Part shown: positions 1 to 11,665 of the stretch, piece by piece
How the letters are laid out: every line of letters begins with the position of its first letter
How positions within the stretch are numbered: position 1 is the first letter of the stretch
Assembly: GCA_001986395.2 (NCBI GenBank)
Contig: MQVO02000001.1
Location: 3,189,205-3,253,204 of the forward strand
Length of the DNA stretch: 64,000 nt
Direction of reading: 5' to 3'
DNA from: Irpex lacteus
Lineage: Eukaryota; Basidiomycota; Agaricomycetes; Polyporales; Irpicaceae
The notes under the pieces: model-generated
What the model was told of the DNA's origin: nothing
The model's input: only the letters and a program-made list of their open reading frames with translations
Databases searched by the model: none
Position numbers and translations under genes: made by a program

Positions 1-1671
1 ATTTCAAGATCTCAGCACATAGATTGAACGTGAAGCAAGAGAGAAATACTCACCGGTAGGCACCAATGTGAGGGGGTCTATTCCAATCAGCCAGTCATAA
101 CGATCACCCTTTCTATCCATTCCATTCGGTGATTCGGAGCACGAGAGCACTTTCTTTAGCTTTTTTCCCGGGAGCCTACTAGTCTGGTAACGGTGCACGA
201 AACTATACCGCTGACCATGGATTTGAGGGAGCGGATAGTGAGGCAGAAGAGCCGCTTGTAAGCTGCCGTAGTCCTCGAACTCTAGCACTATAGTTCGTAG
301 ACTCGGGAAATGCTCCAGGCGGGCCATCAAAGGCTGCAAAAGTGAGTCCCGGATGGCGACGTCAGCTTGCGTGAAGCAAGCGTGCACGCCAACAAGCTCG
401 ACCTGAGCGGTGCCAGATCCCGTTTCTTGAAGGTTTTCATAAGTGCCAAAAAGCCGAAGAGCTGCGGCACCGCTGCAGCTGTCCTGGCAGAAGCTGGCCA
501 CCTTCACCAAGTTCGATTTCGGTGTAATAAGTTCTGATGGAATCTCGTTAGTGTGCAAATGCGAAGCCGCACCATAGTAGTTGATGGTACCGATGCTGAA
601 GATGCAGTAGGACAGGTCCGATTGCTTGAAGCCCCACTCTCGTGACGTCGCCCATCGGTATATTTGCTGATAGTCTTCTCTAGACAGCGCACAAAGCAGG
701 AAGCCCGGATGGGTCATCGCAGCTGCAAAACAGAGACCGACGTTGTTTTTGCAGTTTGAAGCTCGGATATGCAAGTAACTCCTGTCCCGTTGAGCTGCCG
801 ATCTCGCACGCAATCTCGGAAAGTGGGATGAGAGAGTTTCTTCTGGGCCGTCCATGTCCCATGTCCACTTGTCGAACCTTTGCTCGCCTGCGTGAGCAAA
901 ATGGCCAACGTACTTGGTAGCGTGGGCAAACGTTGGTAGGTGCACATCAGTAACGTGAATATATTGGTATTTAAGCAGTGAAGGGGGAGTGATGATGGTT
1001 GGAGGAAGACTCCAGTGAGGACTGTCGCGTCGAAAGAAACGGGGGAAGTCCCAGGGGATAGGACCTACGATGTGAAGTCTGCAAAGCTTGCTCGTGAAGC
1101 GTGGGTGACTAAGTAGATGGCAGAAGGACAAACGCGAAATACAATACGCCTGCTTGACGTCGATCGCCTTGACGAGCTCCTGAAGGGGTAGAATCGAGTA
1201 TTGTGGAGATGTTCCGTAAGCCAGTAATGTCTCGACAGCTCCATGGGAGGACACGACAAGCGTAGCGCCAGAGAATATGTGTCTTCGGCATAGATTAGCC
1301 CAATGGCGACAAACTAAAGAGCACATCTTAAGAGTGTGTAGCGAGTCTTCGATACTGCCAAGGGAGGGCTGCCAGGTAAGACGCTTGCGTGTTTTGTTTC
1401 GCCAGTCAGATCCAGCATGGTGCAAAATAGAGTCGAAGAGTTCCTGCGGAATCGTTGCACCTGGCCCGGAGATACTGTCGCGTCGAAATAGGGAGCGACT
1501 AGAAGGGAAGCGAAAGTCTACTTTATAACGATGTTGAGGGGCAAGCTTGACCCATCCGGGGAAAGACCTGGCTCGAAGGCAGCGATATGTTTCCGTGCTG
1601 ATATCTCGTGAATACAACACACACTGAAACACGAACGCGAGGGCTTGAACAAGGTCAAGATTCCTGGTCAT
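1..1671 (-). CDS. F-box-like protein, 3' end cut by window edge
   Basis: The visible coding exon runs from an ATG at 1671 down to 54, where a GTGAGT donor follows in phase 1. The last exon is therefore at or beyond the left edge. About 540 residues are visible. A degenerate F-box lies near residues 72-135 (I-P-Q-E-L-F-D-S-I, then C-S-L-V-C-R-H-W-A-N-L-C-R-R), a pattern typical of the large F-box families of agaricomycetes. Such proteins usually act as substrate adaptors of SCF ubiquitin ligases; the rest of the chain shows no recognisable repeat. The gene is a paralogue of the plus-strand gene at 8966-11103, sharing the F-box core, a D-S-P-H-W-S-x-P-P motif, a K-W-T-W motif and the same penultimate donor position. 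An additional upstream exon, as modelled in the paralogue, cannot be excluded. Function beyond the F-box is unknown. Confidence 0.7.
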
Positions 1672-3452
1672 AGATAACTAAGTCCGTTGTACTTCGATAA
1701 GCGGTGAGCAGAGACATACTGCTGTTGTGCGTTACGCAGATGTGTCATCATGCCAGTGTCCATGTCCCTTCGAGAGTGGTGTATAGTTCTTGGGAAGGAA
1801 AGTTAGTGCAGGATGTGGATAAACAAAGGACAGCTTGAGCACTCACACCGGTAGGGCGGGGTTGGGAGGGGTCTGTATCATCAGATACGGCGGCTTGGGC
1901 TTAAGTATCATTAACGATCTCTCTACTTTCATATCAATTGGCTGGGATACATACAATGTCTCATTGGATGTTTAATGGGTCGTATTTGGCTATCATTTTT
2001 GCGTCTACTACCGGTTTTCTACGCACGCGGTCTTATACCTTGAAGTGAATAGAACCGGCCACTCAATCTACATTGCTACATGTGGACAGATTGATAGCAT
2101 ATTCCGGATACCTGCAGTCCGAGGAGTAATTGACGTTGCAAAGCGTTAGTTTAGAGTTTAAATCTCACGAGTATGGAATGGTCTTACCGGTTCAGAAAGA
2201 AATTCATCGTCGTAGCTGATATGCATGAGAACATAGCCAAATGCTGCAGGTGCGTAAGTAGGATAGTATGCTGCACTAGCGTCGAGGGGCAGTATGCGGG
2301 AGCTTTCTTCCTGACCGGTTACTACGTTCAAGATTCTGGAGGTCTAAATTCCAACACTGCATTTTTTCCGTTTGTACGGATGTACGTATACGCGCGTTCT
2401 CGTGTGTATCGTATCCCGTATACAGGTAGTCCCATGGGTGATTGATGACGGGGGGAAGTGTCAGTTAAAGGTTTAATTTTTCAAAGTACTGAATGGCCGT
2501 ACTGTTTCCAGATATTCTCCTTTTGCAGCCGACGTTCACGGAAACATTGATTACTGCTATGAATGCCGGAATGAAGTTTCATCCTACGCCACCGCCAAGG
2601 CATACGAAGCACTCTTGAACACCTGTCGTTACATTTGAGTAGACACGTGTGGTCGAATAAAATCGAGGTTAGGTCGGCCAGCATGCCTGTGCCTCTCTGC
2701 TGTCCAATCTTACCGTAAGCAATCCGCATTGTGCCGCAATAAACCAGACACTCACTGACGGCATAAGTATCCTGTACGACGAACAAACTATCTGCTTGTG
2801 ATCTTTCGATAGCGCATTCATTTTACGAAGGACGCAACGCGCTTCGCTGTGCCAGGAGCGTCGGACCTCCGTCATCAACTCAAGATTTCCCTGCTGTTCA
2901 CTACTTAGTAGAAAGTGGTTGAATAGCTCAGATCGCACGTTCGCGCCCAGAATTTTGTGATCTCGGTGTTCAAGCTACCTTGCGGTGATACATATTAGAG
3001 AAACATCACGGAGAAGTAGATGTTTACAATCAACTCACTGAGAGGACGGTGGACGATCCGATGTGTGTTTGCACTCTTTGATAGATGCAATAATTGGTAA
3101 CCCACTTACAGCCCAAGGTTAGCCAGGAGACAACCTCCTAGCCGTCTACAATCGTGGTGATTGTATATTAGGGCAATGCAACATGGAAGTTGAGAACGAA
3201 ACTTGAGCTCGAGCGTCTGATCGCGAGGTCTACTCCCTTGGGTACCACCTGTGGCCACCCTTGATCCAGTAGACGACCACCATTTATCGCGTGTAGTAAC
3301 CCTCATAACAGATATACGGCTCGTGGTATATACACATCGACGTGTCTTCTAAGCGTACATACATTCCAAGCATACATGGTATCGTGTTCGTGTTCGTCAA
3401 CCGTCCGTAAAATGTCCATATCAACAAAAGAAAAAGAAAGCAAAGCACCTTC
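1672..3452. other. Gene-free stretch, 1.8 kb
   Basis: Apart from the possible F-box relic I see no supported gene. Short frames exist, for example about 90 codons at 2173-2445 plus and 90-100 codons at 2481-2938 minus. None has introns, a domain or a paralogue here, so they are not annotated. The right part is the 3' flank of the gene ending at 3597. Confidence 0.5.
1841..1895 (-). pseudogene. Possible relic of an F-box gene 3' end
   Basis: On the minus strand this short stretch reads like the end of the penultimate exon of the neighbouring F-box gene, including the D-P-x-x-x-x-P-T-G peptide followed by a GTGAGT-like donor. The match to bases 50-85 covers only a few dozen bases and no open frame continues upstream. 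I read it as a decayed duplicate, but chance similarity is possible. Confidence 0.25.
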
Positions 3453-3575
3453 AGTCCTCACAAACACGGCCCAGAGTCCTCACAAACACGGCCCAGAGTC
3501 CTCACAAACACGGCCCAGAGTCCTCACAAACACGGCCCAGAGTCCTCACAAACACGGCCCAGAGTCCTCACAAAC
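3453..3575. repeat. 22-bp minisatellite, five full copies plus a partial
   Basis: The unit AGTCCTCACAAACACGGCCC plus AG is repeated head to tail with almost no divergence: five complete 22-bp copies from 3453 and a truncated sixth. It begins only about 22 bases beyond the stop codon of the minus-strand gene ending at 3597, so it should be transcribed in that gene's 3' UTR. Copy identity suggests recent expansion. Confidence 0.95.
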
Positions 3576-3596
3576 CCCTAAAAACAAACCCACCTC

Positions 3597-6082
3597 CTAC
3601 TCATCAGCAAACCACCTCTCCGCCTCCGGCACAACCACCAGCGCCCTAATCCGTCTCTGCTGCAAAATTTCCGTACAAGTCCGCCTCCTCCACTCCTTCG
3701 TACTCGACCCAGGAACGACGTCCGTCGCCTCAAACCGGCCCGCCATGAGCAGCCTCACGAGTTGCAAGACGGCAGATTCCGCTACGGCGGCAGAGACGTA
3801 GGTGTTCGTGCGCGTTGCGTTGGATATGAACATGATGAAGCGGTCGAGCGGGTCGCGCATGAATGAGGTGGGGGATTCGCCTGGGATGGAGGTGTCTATG
3901 AGGAGGTTGGTTGATGTTGGCCGAGAGTTTGGGGTTCGTTTGTCTTTATCTGGGTGTCCTATACTAAAGTGAGAGGATACAATTAGCATGTGAACGTAAG
4001 GTGTGATGGGTGTGGATGCCTTACCGAGTTTTGGAAGAGTGGAGGAAGTGATCTACAAACTCGGACAGCGTAGCTTTGAGTGCCTCTTGCTCGTGTGCTT
4101 GGCACTGACACAAAATGGCGACGGCGTACTTCCAGTCCGCAGAAGGTGCCATGATCTGCGCAAGCAAAACGTCCAGTGCAAACGAGCGTATACGCGCGTC
4201 CACCGTCGGATCACCACTACCGACACGAAAATCGTCAACATGAGTATACGAGGAGGTTGAAAGGTACTCACGACGACTGAAGCATCCACGCAATATTATT
4301 CGCATTCGCCACCGCCGCAACAAGGTTAACATCCCCCGGGAACCTCCCCCACTCCCTCATAACCCAAAACGCAAGCCCCCTAACCGCCCCCGCACACCAA
4401 CCCACACCCCACTTCTCATCCGCCCGTTCCACAGACAACGCAAACGCCACGACGTCCCAGAACGTCTGCTGGTCTTCGTCTTTCGCATTGACCATCCTCT
4501 TTGCAAGCGAAGAATGTAGAGAAGTGTGTTTGGCGAGACCGGCGAAGGCGAGTGTGGAGGCGAGACGCATTGCTTTGATGCGTTTTTCGGGGCGGACGTA
4601 TTGGCCCGTTGACCGACCACCTATCAAAGCGAACTCGGCGCGCCAAAGGGAGAATATCGTCTCTGCGATGCCTCCATTGATGGCTTCTTGTGCAGCGGAT
4701 TGACTATGTCGGAACAACTCGGCTGCAAAGAGGAAGAAGGGAAGAGCGGGGTGGGCGAGTTCGCCGGAGACAAGGGCTGGGTGGTTCGTGTACACGCCAC
4801 GGATATCCGCTGGACGACGAAACGAAGCGACAGTGGTGGTTATATGCGTCGCACCCTCGACAGCCAGCTTGCCCGGTTCCCTCGTCGCGATAAACAGCAC
4901 CAGACACTGCAATTCCAGCGGTAGGTCGGGACGGAGGTACTTGGGATAGGTGAGGAACGGGGCGACTGCGCTGTCGAGAATCCGTCCGTAGCTGAGTACC
5001 TTGGAGTCTGGCGGGAGGAACTTGAGCCAGAGGAGGTGCAGACGCGTGTCGTCGAACGCTGCGTGGACTAGGGAGGGCGACTCGAGGAGGACGCCGTGGA
5101 TGAGTCTGTGGAAGCCTTCGGTGGCGCGGCGGTAGCTGTCGTAGGTGTTCCATGCGAAGGCGAGTTTTTGGGCTGCTTTTCGTGCGTCTGTCTCGGAGTG
5201 AATGGCGTATTGTCCGGATGGGAGTGTTGACCTATAGAGCGAGTGTAGATTAGCATAATTACAGCATTATTGTGGGGAGAGCGTTAAACACACCATGCTA
5301 GAACGTACGACGCAGCCAAGTGTCGCAGTATAAGGTGGGCGTCACCTGCGTCACATTGCACGAGCGCGCTGGCCATCGGTCTCGCGTCCCCGTTGGAGCG
5401 AAGTTCCTCCAAGAAGACGCTCCATATTTCGTGCAGGAGACTTCCTGGATATTCGTCCGTGCACACGAGGCTGGCCCGCGATAGGTTATTTACGCACTGT
5501 AAGTGGTAAGGAGATAAGGCGTACCTGAGCAACTCGATTAGGTCCTTGTAGACGACGGAGTCTACAGGATCTGGGCGCGCCTTGAGGTATGTGGATACCC
5601 AGTGTATCCTTGTCTGTGCGATCTTGGTCCTTGTGGACACAGAGTATTTGCCCTTCAGAGCCATTCTGCGAACGTATGACGAACCAATTCAATGACTGAA
5701 TGATAGTGCAATACTGCAAGAAAACTCACCTATGAAGCCGCAACAATTCCATCCTTACATCCCCCACATACTGGCACCCACTACTCGCACTCGCCACCCG
5801 TAACCTCCCAAGCACAGTCCTCGCCTGAATCTCCGCATTCTGTCGATCCGCATACGCCACAACAGCCTTCAACACACCCGAAGTAACCTCCAAAACCCCA
5901 TCAAGTCTGCGTCTCAACAGTCCGAACCCATATGCATCAGCGATGGCAAAGGACTGGCCCTGGGGAATTGTATCTTGAGACTTGGTGAGCGAGATCTTGT
6001 ACTCCTTCTCATGGATGAGAGACTCCCAGTCTTCAGGCTCTAGCAAAGCCTCTTTGAAGTTGATCTGATACGTATGGGCCAT
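3597..6082 (-). CDS. Conserved-looking helical protein of unknown function (ARM/HEAT-like)
   Basis: Five exons join in phase: 6082-5730, 5665-5294, 5231-4272, 4216-4025 and 3963-3597, giving 747 residues. All four introns are 55-64 nt with GT-AG ends. The ATG at 6082 opens M-A-H-T-Y-Q-I-N-F. The protein is rich in leucine and alanine helices, has no signal peptide or membrane span, and has no catalytic motif I recognise. The overall look is of an ARM/HEAT-type helical scaffold, but I cannot assign a family. The 3' UTR appears to contain the 22-bp minisatellite. RPN10 lies about 540 bp upstream in the same orientation and I see no functional link. The exon structure is well supported by uninterrupted frames; the function is unknown. 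Confidence 0.8.
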
Positions 6083-6622
6083 CACCGCGTACGAGTAAAA
6101 TCCTTGTAACCCAGATACAGTAGACGGTGGCGAGCGTGGTGGTCAAGAGTAACTTGAAGGTTCCAGCGCAGCACCTCTACTACCGCCTACTTGACGACGG
6201 AGGGAGTACTGTGGGATAACTGACGGCGGTCGCGGTGCAAGGATGGCAGCAGGCCATGGCAGTTTGATAAGTGGCAGTTCGTCATTGTTTGGGCGGTGGC
6301 GGGAGTGGCAGTCCAATTACAAGCTAGGACGAGCGCGCGGCTATCTCATCGTAGTCGACTTTCCGTATATCTATTTGGCCACATCTGACCGAGGCCGCGT
6401 GAACTTGTACATATGATGTTTCTGAGCTGCTCTAACAATATGTTGAAGGATTTCTCTAGAACGAAAGAAACTGCGGGCTGTGAATGGTTGTTGCACCCCA
6501 CTGAGCAAGTCGAGAGTTGACAATCGGTGAGCAGCGACAATGATAGATTACAGAATTGTTACACTCGGTCGCACATCAACACGTCCATACCCATCCATAT
6601 ACGACAAACACAGACCTAATCA
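6083..6622. other. Intergenic: RPN10 3' flank and promoter of the helical-protein gene
   Basis: This 540-bp gap separates two minus-strand genes. It should hold the RPN10 3' UTR (right side) and the promoter of the gene starting at 6082 (left side). I see no ORF, RNA gene or strong repeat. Confidence 0.5.
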
Positions 6623-7873
6623 CTACTTCTTCTCCTTTTCCTTATCACCCCCTTGCCCCTGCGACTCCTTCATACTCAACTCAATCGCCCTTGCAATAGC
6701 CTCCTCCTCCGAGATATCCTCGTCTTCATCTTCGTGCGCCTCCATGTCGACGTCGTTGCCCTCGGACATTGCGATCGCCTGCTTCAACATTGCCTCTTCT
6801 TCGTCGTCTGTTGGTTCTGCTGGTTCAGTGGTAGGCTCGGCGGCGGCGGTAGTTGTGGCGGGTGCTGCTGAGGGAGCTGAGGGAGCAGAAGGGGCTGGTG
6901 CAGATGAAGAACCAGAAGCTCCCGCTGCTGCTGCTTGACGGGCTTGTTCTTCCTCCATGGACATTCTTAGTGCCTAAGTGATACGTAGGGAGAGTTCAGA
7001 ATCCATGACCATAACTCATAACAGATAAAGAACGACGTACCATAGCAAGTTCTGGGTCCAAACTGGGATCCACACCGAATTCAAAGCCTCCTGCTGCACC
7101 TCCGCCTGCCGCGGCGCCCGTAGACTCCGCAAGCACTTCATCTGGTATGCCACGATCGCCTGCGAGAATCGGTGATGAGTTGAGGGCTTCAGAAAGCAAA
7201 TGTGAGCCGGGTGGTATGACGACCAGATGTCTGTAGAAGCGAGTGGTCAACGATTCGCAAGCATATACCGATACAACTCAAATTCACGTACGAATTATCC
7301 CCTTGCGAAACATTCTCCACAAACGCGCGCAATATCCGACTCTGCTCCTCATCCGCGCCCTCCCCAAACGCAACAACATCAACGCTCACGCTGTTCTTCT
7401 TCAGCTTCTTCGCAAGCTTCACAAGACTCGCCTCGTCCGACCCAGATCCAGAAAGCGGCGACCCAATGAAGACGATAACTCGCTGACGGAGGTTCTTGTT
7501 CTGTCTGTGCTTCAACGCGAGCTGCGAGACGGATATGGCTGTCGATATGTCGGCTGTCCCGGCCACTCTGCTGGCGGCGGTGTGCAGGGCTCCGAGGATG
7601 TGTCCGAGGTCTTTTGTGTTCGTCGCAAGGACTTCTGGTCTTTTCACGCACATCGTTCTTCAATATACGCCTAGTAGAAGTAGATAAAGTGTAAACGCAC
7701 CCCTTGCCAGCACTAGTCATCAGCCCAACGAGGTTCTCCGGGTTCGAGTCGACCTTGGCTTGAAACACGGTCGTCACCGCGTCCTTCTGCGCGTCGAACC
7801 GAGTCGGCTGGTAGTCCCCGTTGCGCATGTATTCGGAGTTGTCAATGATGATCATCGTCGCTTCGAGAGGCAT
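6623..7873 (-). CDS. RPN10: 26S proteasome regulatory subunit Rpn10 (ubiquitin receptor)
   Basis: Four exons (7873-7701, 7639-7292, 7230-7041, 6973-6623) encode 353 residues. The N-terminal half is a von Willebrand A domain, beginning [20 protein letters not shown], the Rpn10/S5a signature. It continues through N-P-E-N-x-V-G-L-M and an R-V-I-V-F-I-G-S-P segment to about residue 190. The C-terminal part carries ubiquitin-interacting motifs: one across the exon 3/4 junction (about 232-250, A-L-R-M-S-M-E-E), a second near 294-308 ([13 protein letters not shown]) and a third near 324-340 ([13 protein letters not shown]). An Ala/Ser/Pro linker lies between the first two, and the tail is Lys/Glu-rich. 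Rpn10 sits in the proteasome cap, binds polyubiquitin chains and stabilises the base-lid contact. Introns are 61-67 nt. The identification is very secure. Confidence 0.97.
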
Positions 7874-8965
7874 CTTTGACGAGTGTTTAGACGATGTCGA
7901 GATTGATGGTGCCGGCGACGAGAAAGTGAGGAGGTTGTGTAGGACGTGGACGAGAATGAGGACGAGATGAGAGGACGCGTTTGGATGACGCGTCCCTTTG
8001 ACGCCCAGAGATCTCCGTCGCGATCAGATGAACCGCTATATTTTGAATGTTTTACTGTAACCTCCACCAGCTCTGTTTTTTCCAGCGTTGTCGAACGTTA
8101 GACTTGAAGACTAGGTAGGTTGTTCTTAAATACTGGTGACTAGGTGTATTCATCCAAACCAAGCGTATCGATATCAACACTCAGTGACCTCCAAGTTGTT
8201 GTCAGCTAATTCTGTCCAAAGGTTCTCTACTGCTCATATCCGCGTAATTTGTGTATGAGCAGGCGGGAGCATTGGCACAGAATGAGCTGTGCATGAAATT
8301 TCAGGAGATTTGACGCATAAATGCGGGCAGAACCATCGGGTACGATTCCCAGCATATGACACTAATACGATCTTGAGTTCTCAATATTTACTGTACTTGT
8401 CGTAGGAGACGTACCACCGAGGACCTAGGTGTAACTTATGAACCGTCGGGTCCCAATAGACTTCGCAAGATTCTTGCTATAGGCTCCAAATGATTTCGCT
8501 GAACTAGTGAGCTTATGGAGGTAGGCACTATGATGATCGTGGTTAGTACACGTTAACACTCGTGCTGTCCGTTTCGTGTAACACTAATTTTGGGTAAACA
8601 GTAGTAGAAGCCGCGAGACGTCTGCGTTAGTACGTCAAGAGGTCCTATGCCTAGCTCGAGCTGCGCGTAACATTAAGCATCACTGCTTTCACAGACAAAA
8701 TAAAAACGCTGGGTAATTACCGTGGGTACACTACCGGAACCCGACGGCTCCTCGACAAAGGCATTAGCTTTATAGTTCGCGAGTGGACGCCTACCAGTGG
8801 TGCCAGTGCGAAACTTGTTCCTATTGCGGGAGTTAGTGAGAGAAGTAATTTCGTCACAGCTTTCGCATTAATCACTCCCTCATTGGCGGCGCTGGTACGA
8901 GAAGCACAAAGAATCCGTTCATTTATAGAACAAAGGCTTCGATTTCCAACTACTAGGACCCCAGA
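7874..8965. other. Intergenic stretch between divergent RPN10 and an F-box gene
   Basis: This 1.1-kb gap separates the RPN10 start (minus) from the F-box gene starting at 8966 (plus). I see no supported ORF. I looked for a proteasome control element next to the RPN10 start and did not find a clear one. Confidence 0.45.
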
Positions 8966-11103
8966 ATGGCCTCAGAGTACGCTTCGGTAGCGCCAGAAGG
9001 CAAGGTTCTGTACTTGGGTGATGCTGATGCTATGTACCTGACAGATCGTTGTACAGCAATGGTGTTCCCCGCTGTCGGTTTGCGTCAAGAAGGTACCGGA
9101 TGCATGCTATATTTGAGAGCTCTTTTTTTACGCGGCGCTCTCACCTATCCTCTCTCCATGATTTATGGCGCATCTGTTCCCGTACGTCTTCGCGACACTC
9201 TCCGCCGACGGTCTCTGAAGCGCATACTTCCGAACAGCGGAGCGGAACGTCAGAGGCAGATGACGGAAATGTCTACCTCAGTAAAGTGAGTTCTTACAGT
9301 AAAACCTCGTATTCCTCATAATTATTGTGACGTGGGATAGCGATAGCAATAAGCTAGGCTTACGCATTAACGAGTGGCAATATCGAAGCATTGTTGGACA
9401 CTCCTTAGATGGCACTCATCGACACCGGTGGCTTCAAAAAGTAACATTAGCCATCAAATTGAAACAAACCATTCATGAATCCGCCTCGGATGACGACAAA
9501 GTGATTTTTTCTCCCGTCACGGTACGCCCTCCTGGATGGTTTCAACTCTCCGCCAATCAGCGATACGAAGTCCCCTTTCGCTTCCACACCGTGACCTCTC
9601 GTCAGTCTGGGATGGGCGCGAATATCCCACCCGAACTTTTTGACATTATTGTGTCCTATGTCATTGAACTATGCGACGAAAGAGGATCTGCTCTTTGGTC
9701 GATGAGGAGGATAGCCACTGTGAACAGTGCGAAGGACTGGCGTCATCCCATCAAGTTGTGCTCTCTCGTTTGTCGACATTGGGCGAACATATGTCGACGG
9801 CGCATGTTTTCCGGAGTTACTCTTACTCTCACGTCACCCGACGATGTCGAGATCCTCAAAAAATATGCCATTCATGGCTGCCCCAAACTTCTCCCAATAC
9901 TCCAGCTCATCGGGTCAATAGTGGTAGAGCAAACATACGAGGCTTCTCGGTCATTCTGCCACGTGACTCTTCCCGCTGCCAGCGACAAGCTTCGAGAGCT
10001 ACGATTGTTTGGTCCTATCCCAGCACAATTCTCTCAACAACTGAAACTCGACAGTCCGCACTGGAGTTACCCGCCGCACGCTATCACAACACCCTCGTTA
10101 TTGCAGTACGACGTAGTCTCCGTGCGGGACATACACTTACCTTCATTCGCACATATCGTTCGATATGTTAGGCACTTCATACATGCAGAACAGTGCCGAT
10201 TCAAGAAGTGGACGTGGGAAAAAGACACGCCTCAGATCTTTCGTTATTTATCCCGCAGAAGCAAGCAGCAATCCGAGTGGAAATCTATAGAGGTCGATGC
10301 CTCCGAATGCAAGAATAACTTTCTGCTCTGCTTGCAAGCCGCAGTGACGCATCCGAGCTTTTTATTACACGCGCTACCCCGTGACGAGTTCCAGGAAACG
10401 CTTTCGTTGATGTTTGAGTTGAGCGAGCCGTTTTCTGTCTATGATGCTTCTGACGATACTGCAGAATGCATCATCGAGAGCGGTATGCGACACCACCGCT
10501 TATACAAATTGACCAGTATTGACGCTCATATTTGACCAGATTATCCCAAGTTTACTTTAGGATCGCAGGAACCGCCGACGGTCAGACTCTCTTTGAGCTC
10601 CAAGGGGAAATGGACCTCTTTGGATCTGGTTTTCGATGGTTCATCTCAAGACGAGTCGGAGCCTAATATGCGTCTCATTGGTCTAAGAGTGTTTTCAAGG
10701 GGAGGGTCCGTCGGTTCTGGAGCTCTTGCGACGCTAATGGGACACCTCAGAGCTCATCCGAGGTTACGGGCTGTTGTTATCGAATTCAAGTCCTACGCAG
10801 AGTTACAAGGGGCCATGCAGCCGTTGTCTTCGGATAATGCGCTACCCTGGCAGATTAATGACTGGCCATGTACTCTTGTGTGTGGTGGGTCAGGTCACTG
10901 CATCGACATAAGCCCTATAACATTGACCTCCACCGGTACGTCAGGCCTCGCTAATCCACCATCTATACATTTCAGGCTTACCACAAATGTGCAAATACAG
11001 GAGTATCCTGGCAAAATCATGTGGACATCATTCCATCACTGCTGCAATCTCGACATTGAATATCCGAGTCGTGTCATACTTTTGTATTAAATATCCCATA
11101 TGA
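8966..11103 (+). CDS. F-box-like protein, paralogue of the gene at the left edge
   Basis: Modelled as four exons, 8966-9285, 9341-10515, 10561-10935 and 10976-11103, with introns of 55, 45 and 40 nt that all keep phase, giving 665 residues. The F-box lies in exon 2 (I-P-P-E-L-F-D-I-I, then C-S-L-V-C-R-H-W-A-N-I-C-R-R). The body matches the minus-strand gene at 1-1671 along most of its length, including P-G-W-F-Q-L, D-S-P-H-W-S-Y-P-P and K-K-W-T-W. Exon 1 is the weakest part: it opens at a good ATG and its phase matches, but it has no counterpart visible in the paralogue. The next ATG inside exon 2 lies just before the F-box, so a shorter protein is the alternative. It probably acts as an SCF adaptor with an unknown target. 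Confidence 0.65.
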
Positions 11104-11665
11104 ACCGCTTGAACCTAGACTCACTTTTCGTTATCCATTTGCCAGTAGTTCAGCCATGACTCCCATCTCCTACCCATGGTACATCGAACGTTCGAACTCC
11201 CGTGTAACTGAACCCTTCCGAGTCAGAGTCATTTAGTATTCGAGCCTATGGCCATATATAACGGCTGTGCTGCGCACATGTTGGCACTGCATTTCAATAC
11301 CATCAAACTGACCACACCACTAGTATTGTTTCTGCTCTACAGTCCTCAGGTTACCAACCACTGGCATACGTAGCCCTCATGCCTTCTCCTCTCTCACACT
11401 CGCGATCGAGAGTGCGAAGAAATGTTCCCCATATTGATCACAGAATTGAGATGATCGCAGATAAGCAGCACCCTCCGTGACAACTTTGAGCTTTTTTATA
11501 TGGGGAAGTATTTATCAGGGCTACAGGATGGTAGGACTGTACATGGGCTTTCGGCACACATGGCTATTTATGATATCGTCTTTCCTGTCATGCGGTTCGC
11601 ATATGGTCTCAACAGAGATGAATAAACGATAGTGGTTGTGCATTATCAGAATGTTCGTACGAGAA
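11104..11665. other. Convergent intergenic stretch
   Basis: This is a 560-bp gap between two converging F-box genes. I see 3' flanks only, with no ORF, repeat or RNA gene. Confidence 0.45.

Noticed and set aside
2173..2938. Small frames of about 90-100 codons on both strands
   Set aside because: No domain, no splice-consistent extension and no paralogue; the composition is unremarkable for noncoding DNA.
3376..3801. 141-codon plus-strand frame containing the 22-bp repeats
   Set aside because: Half of it translates the minisatellite and the other half is antisense to the last exon of the minus-strand gene.
6540..6938. 132-codon plus-strand frame rich in Ser and Ala
   Set aside because: Antisense of the acidic, Ala-rich last exon of RPN10.
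9049..9321. Alternative frame in exon 1 of the F-box gene at 8966
   Set aside because: Its phase does not join to the F-box exon, whereas the frame starting at 8966 does through a 55-nt intron.
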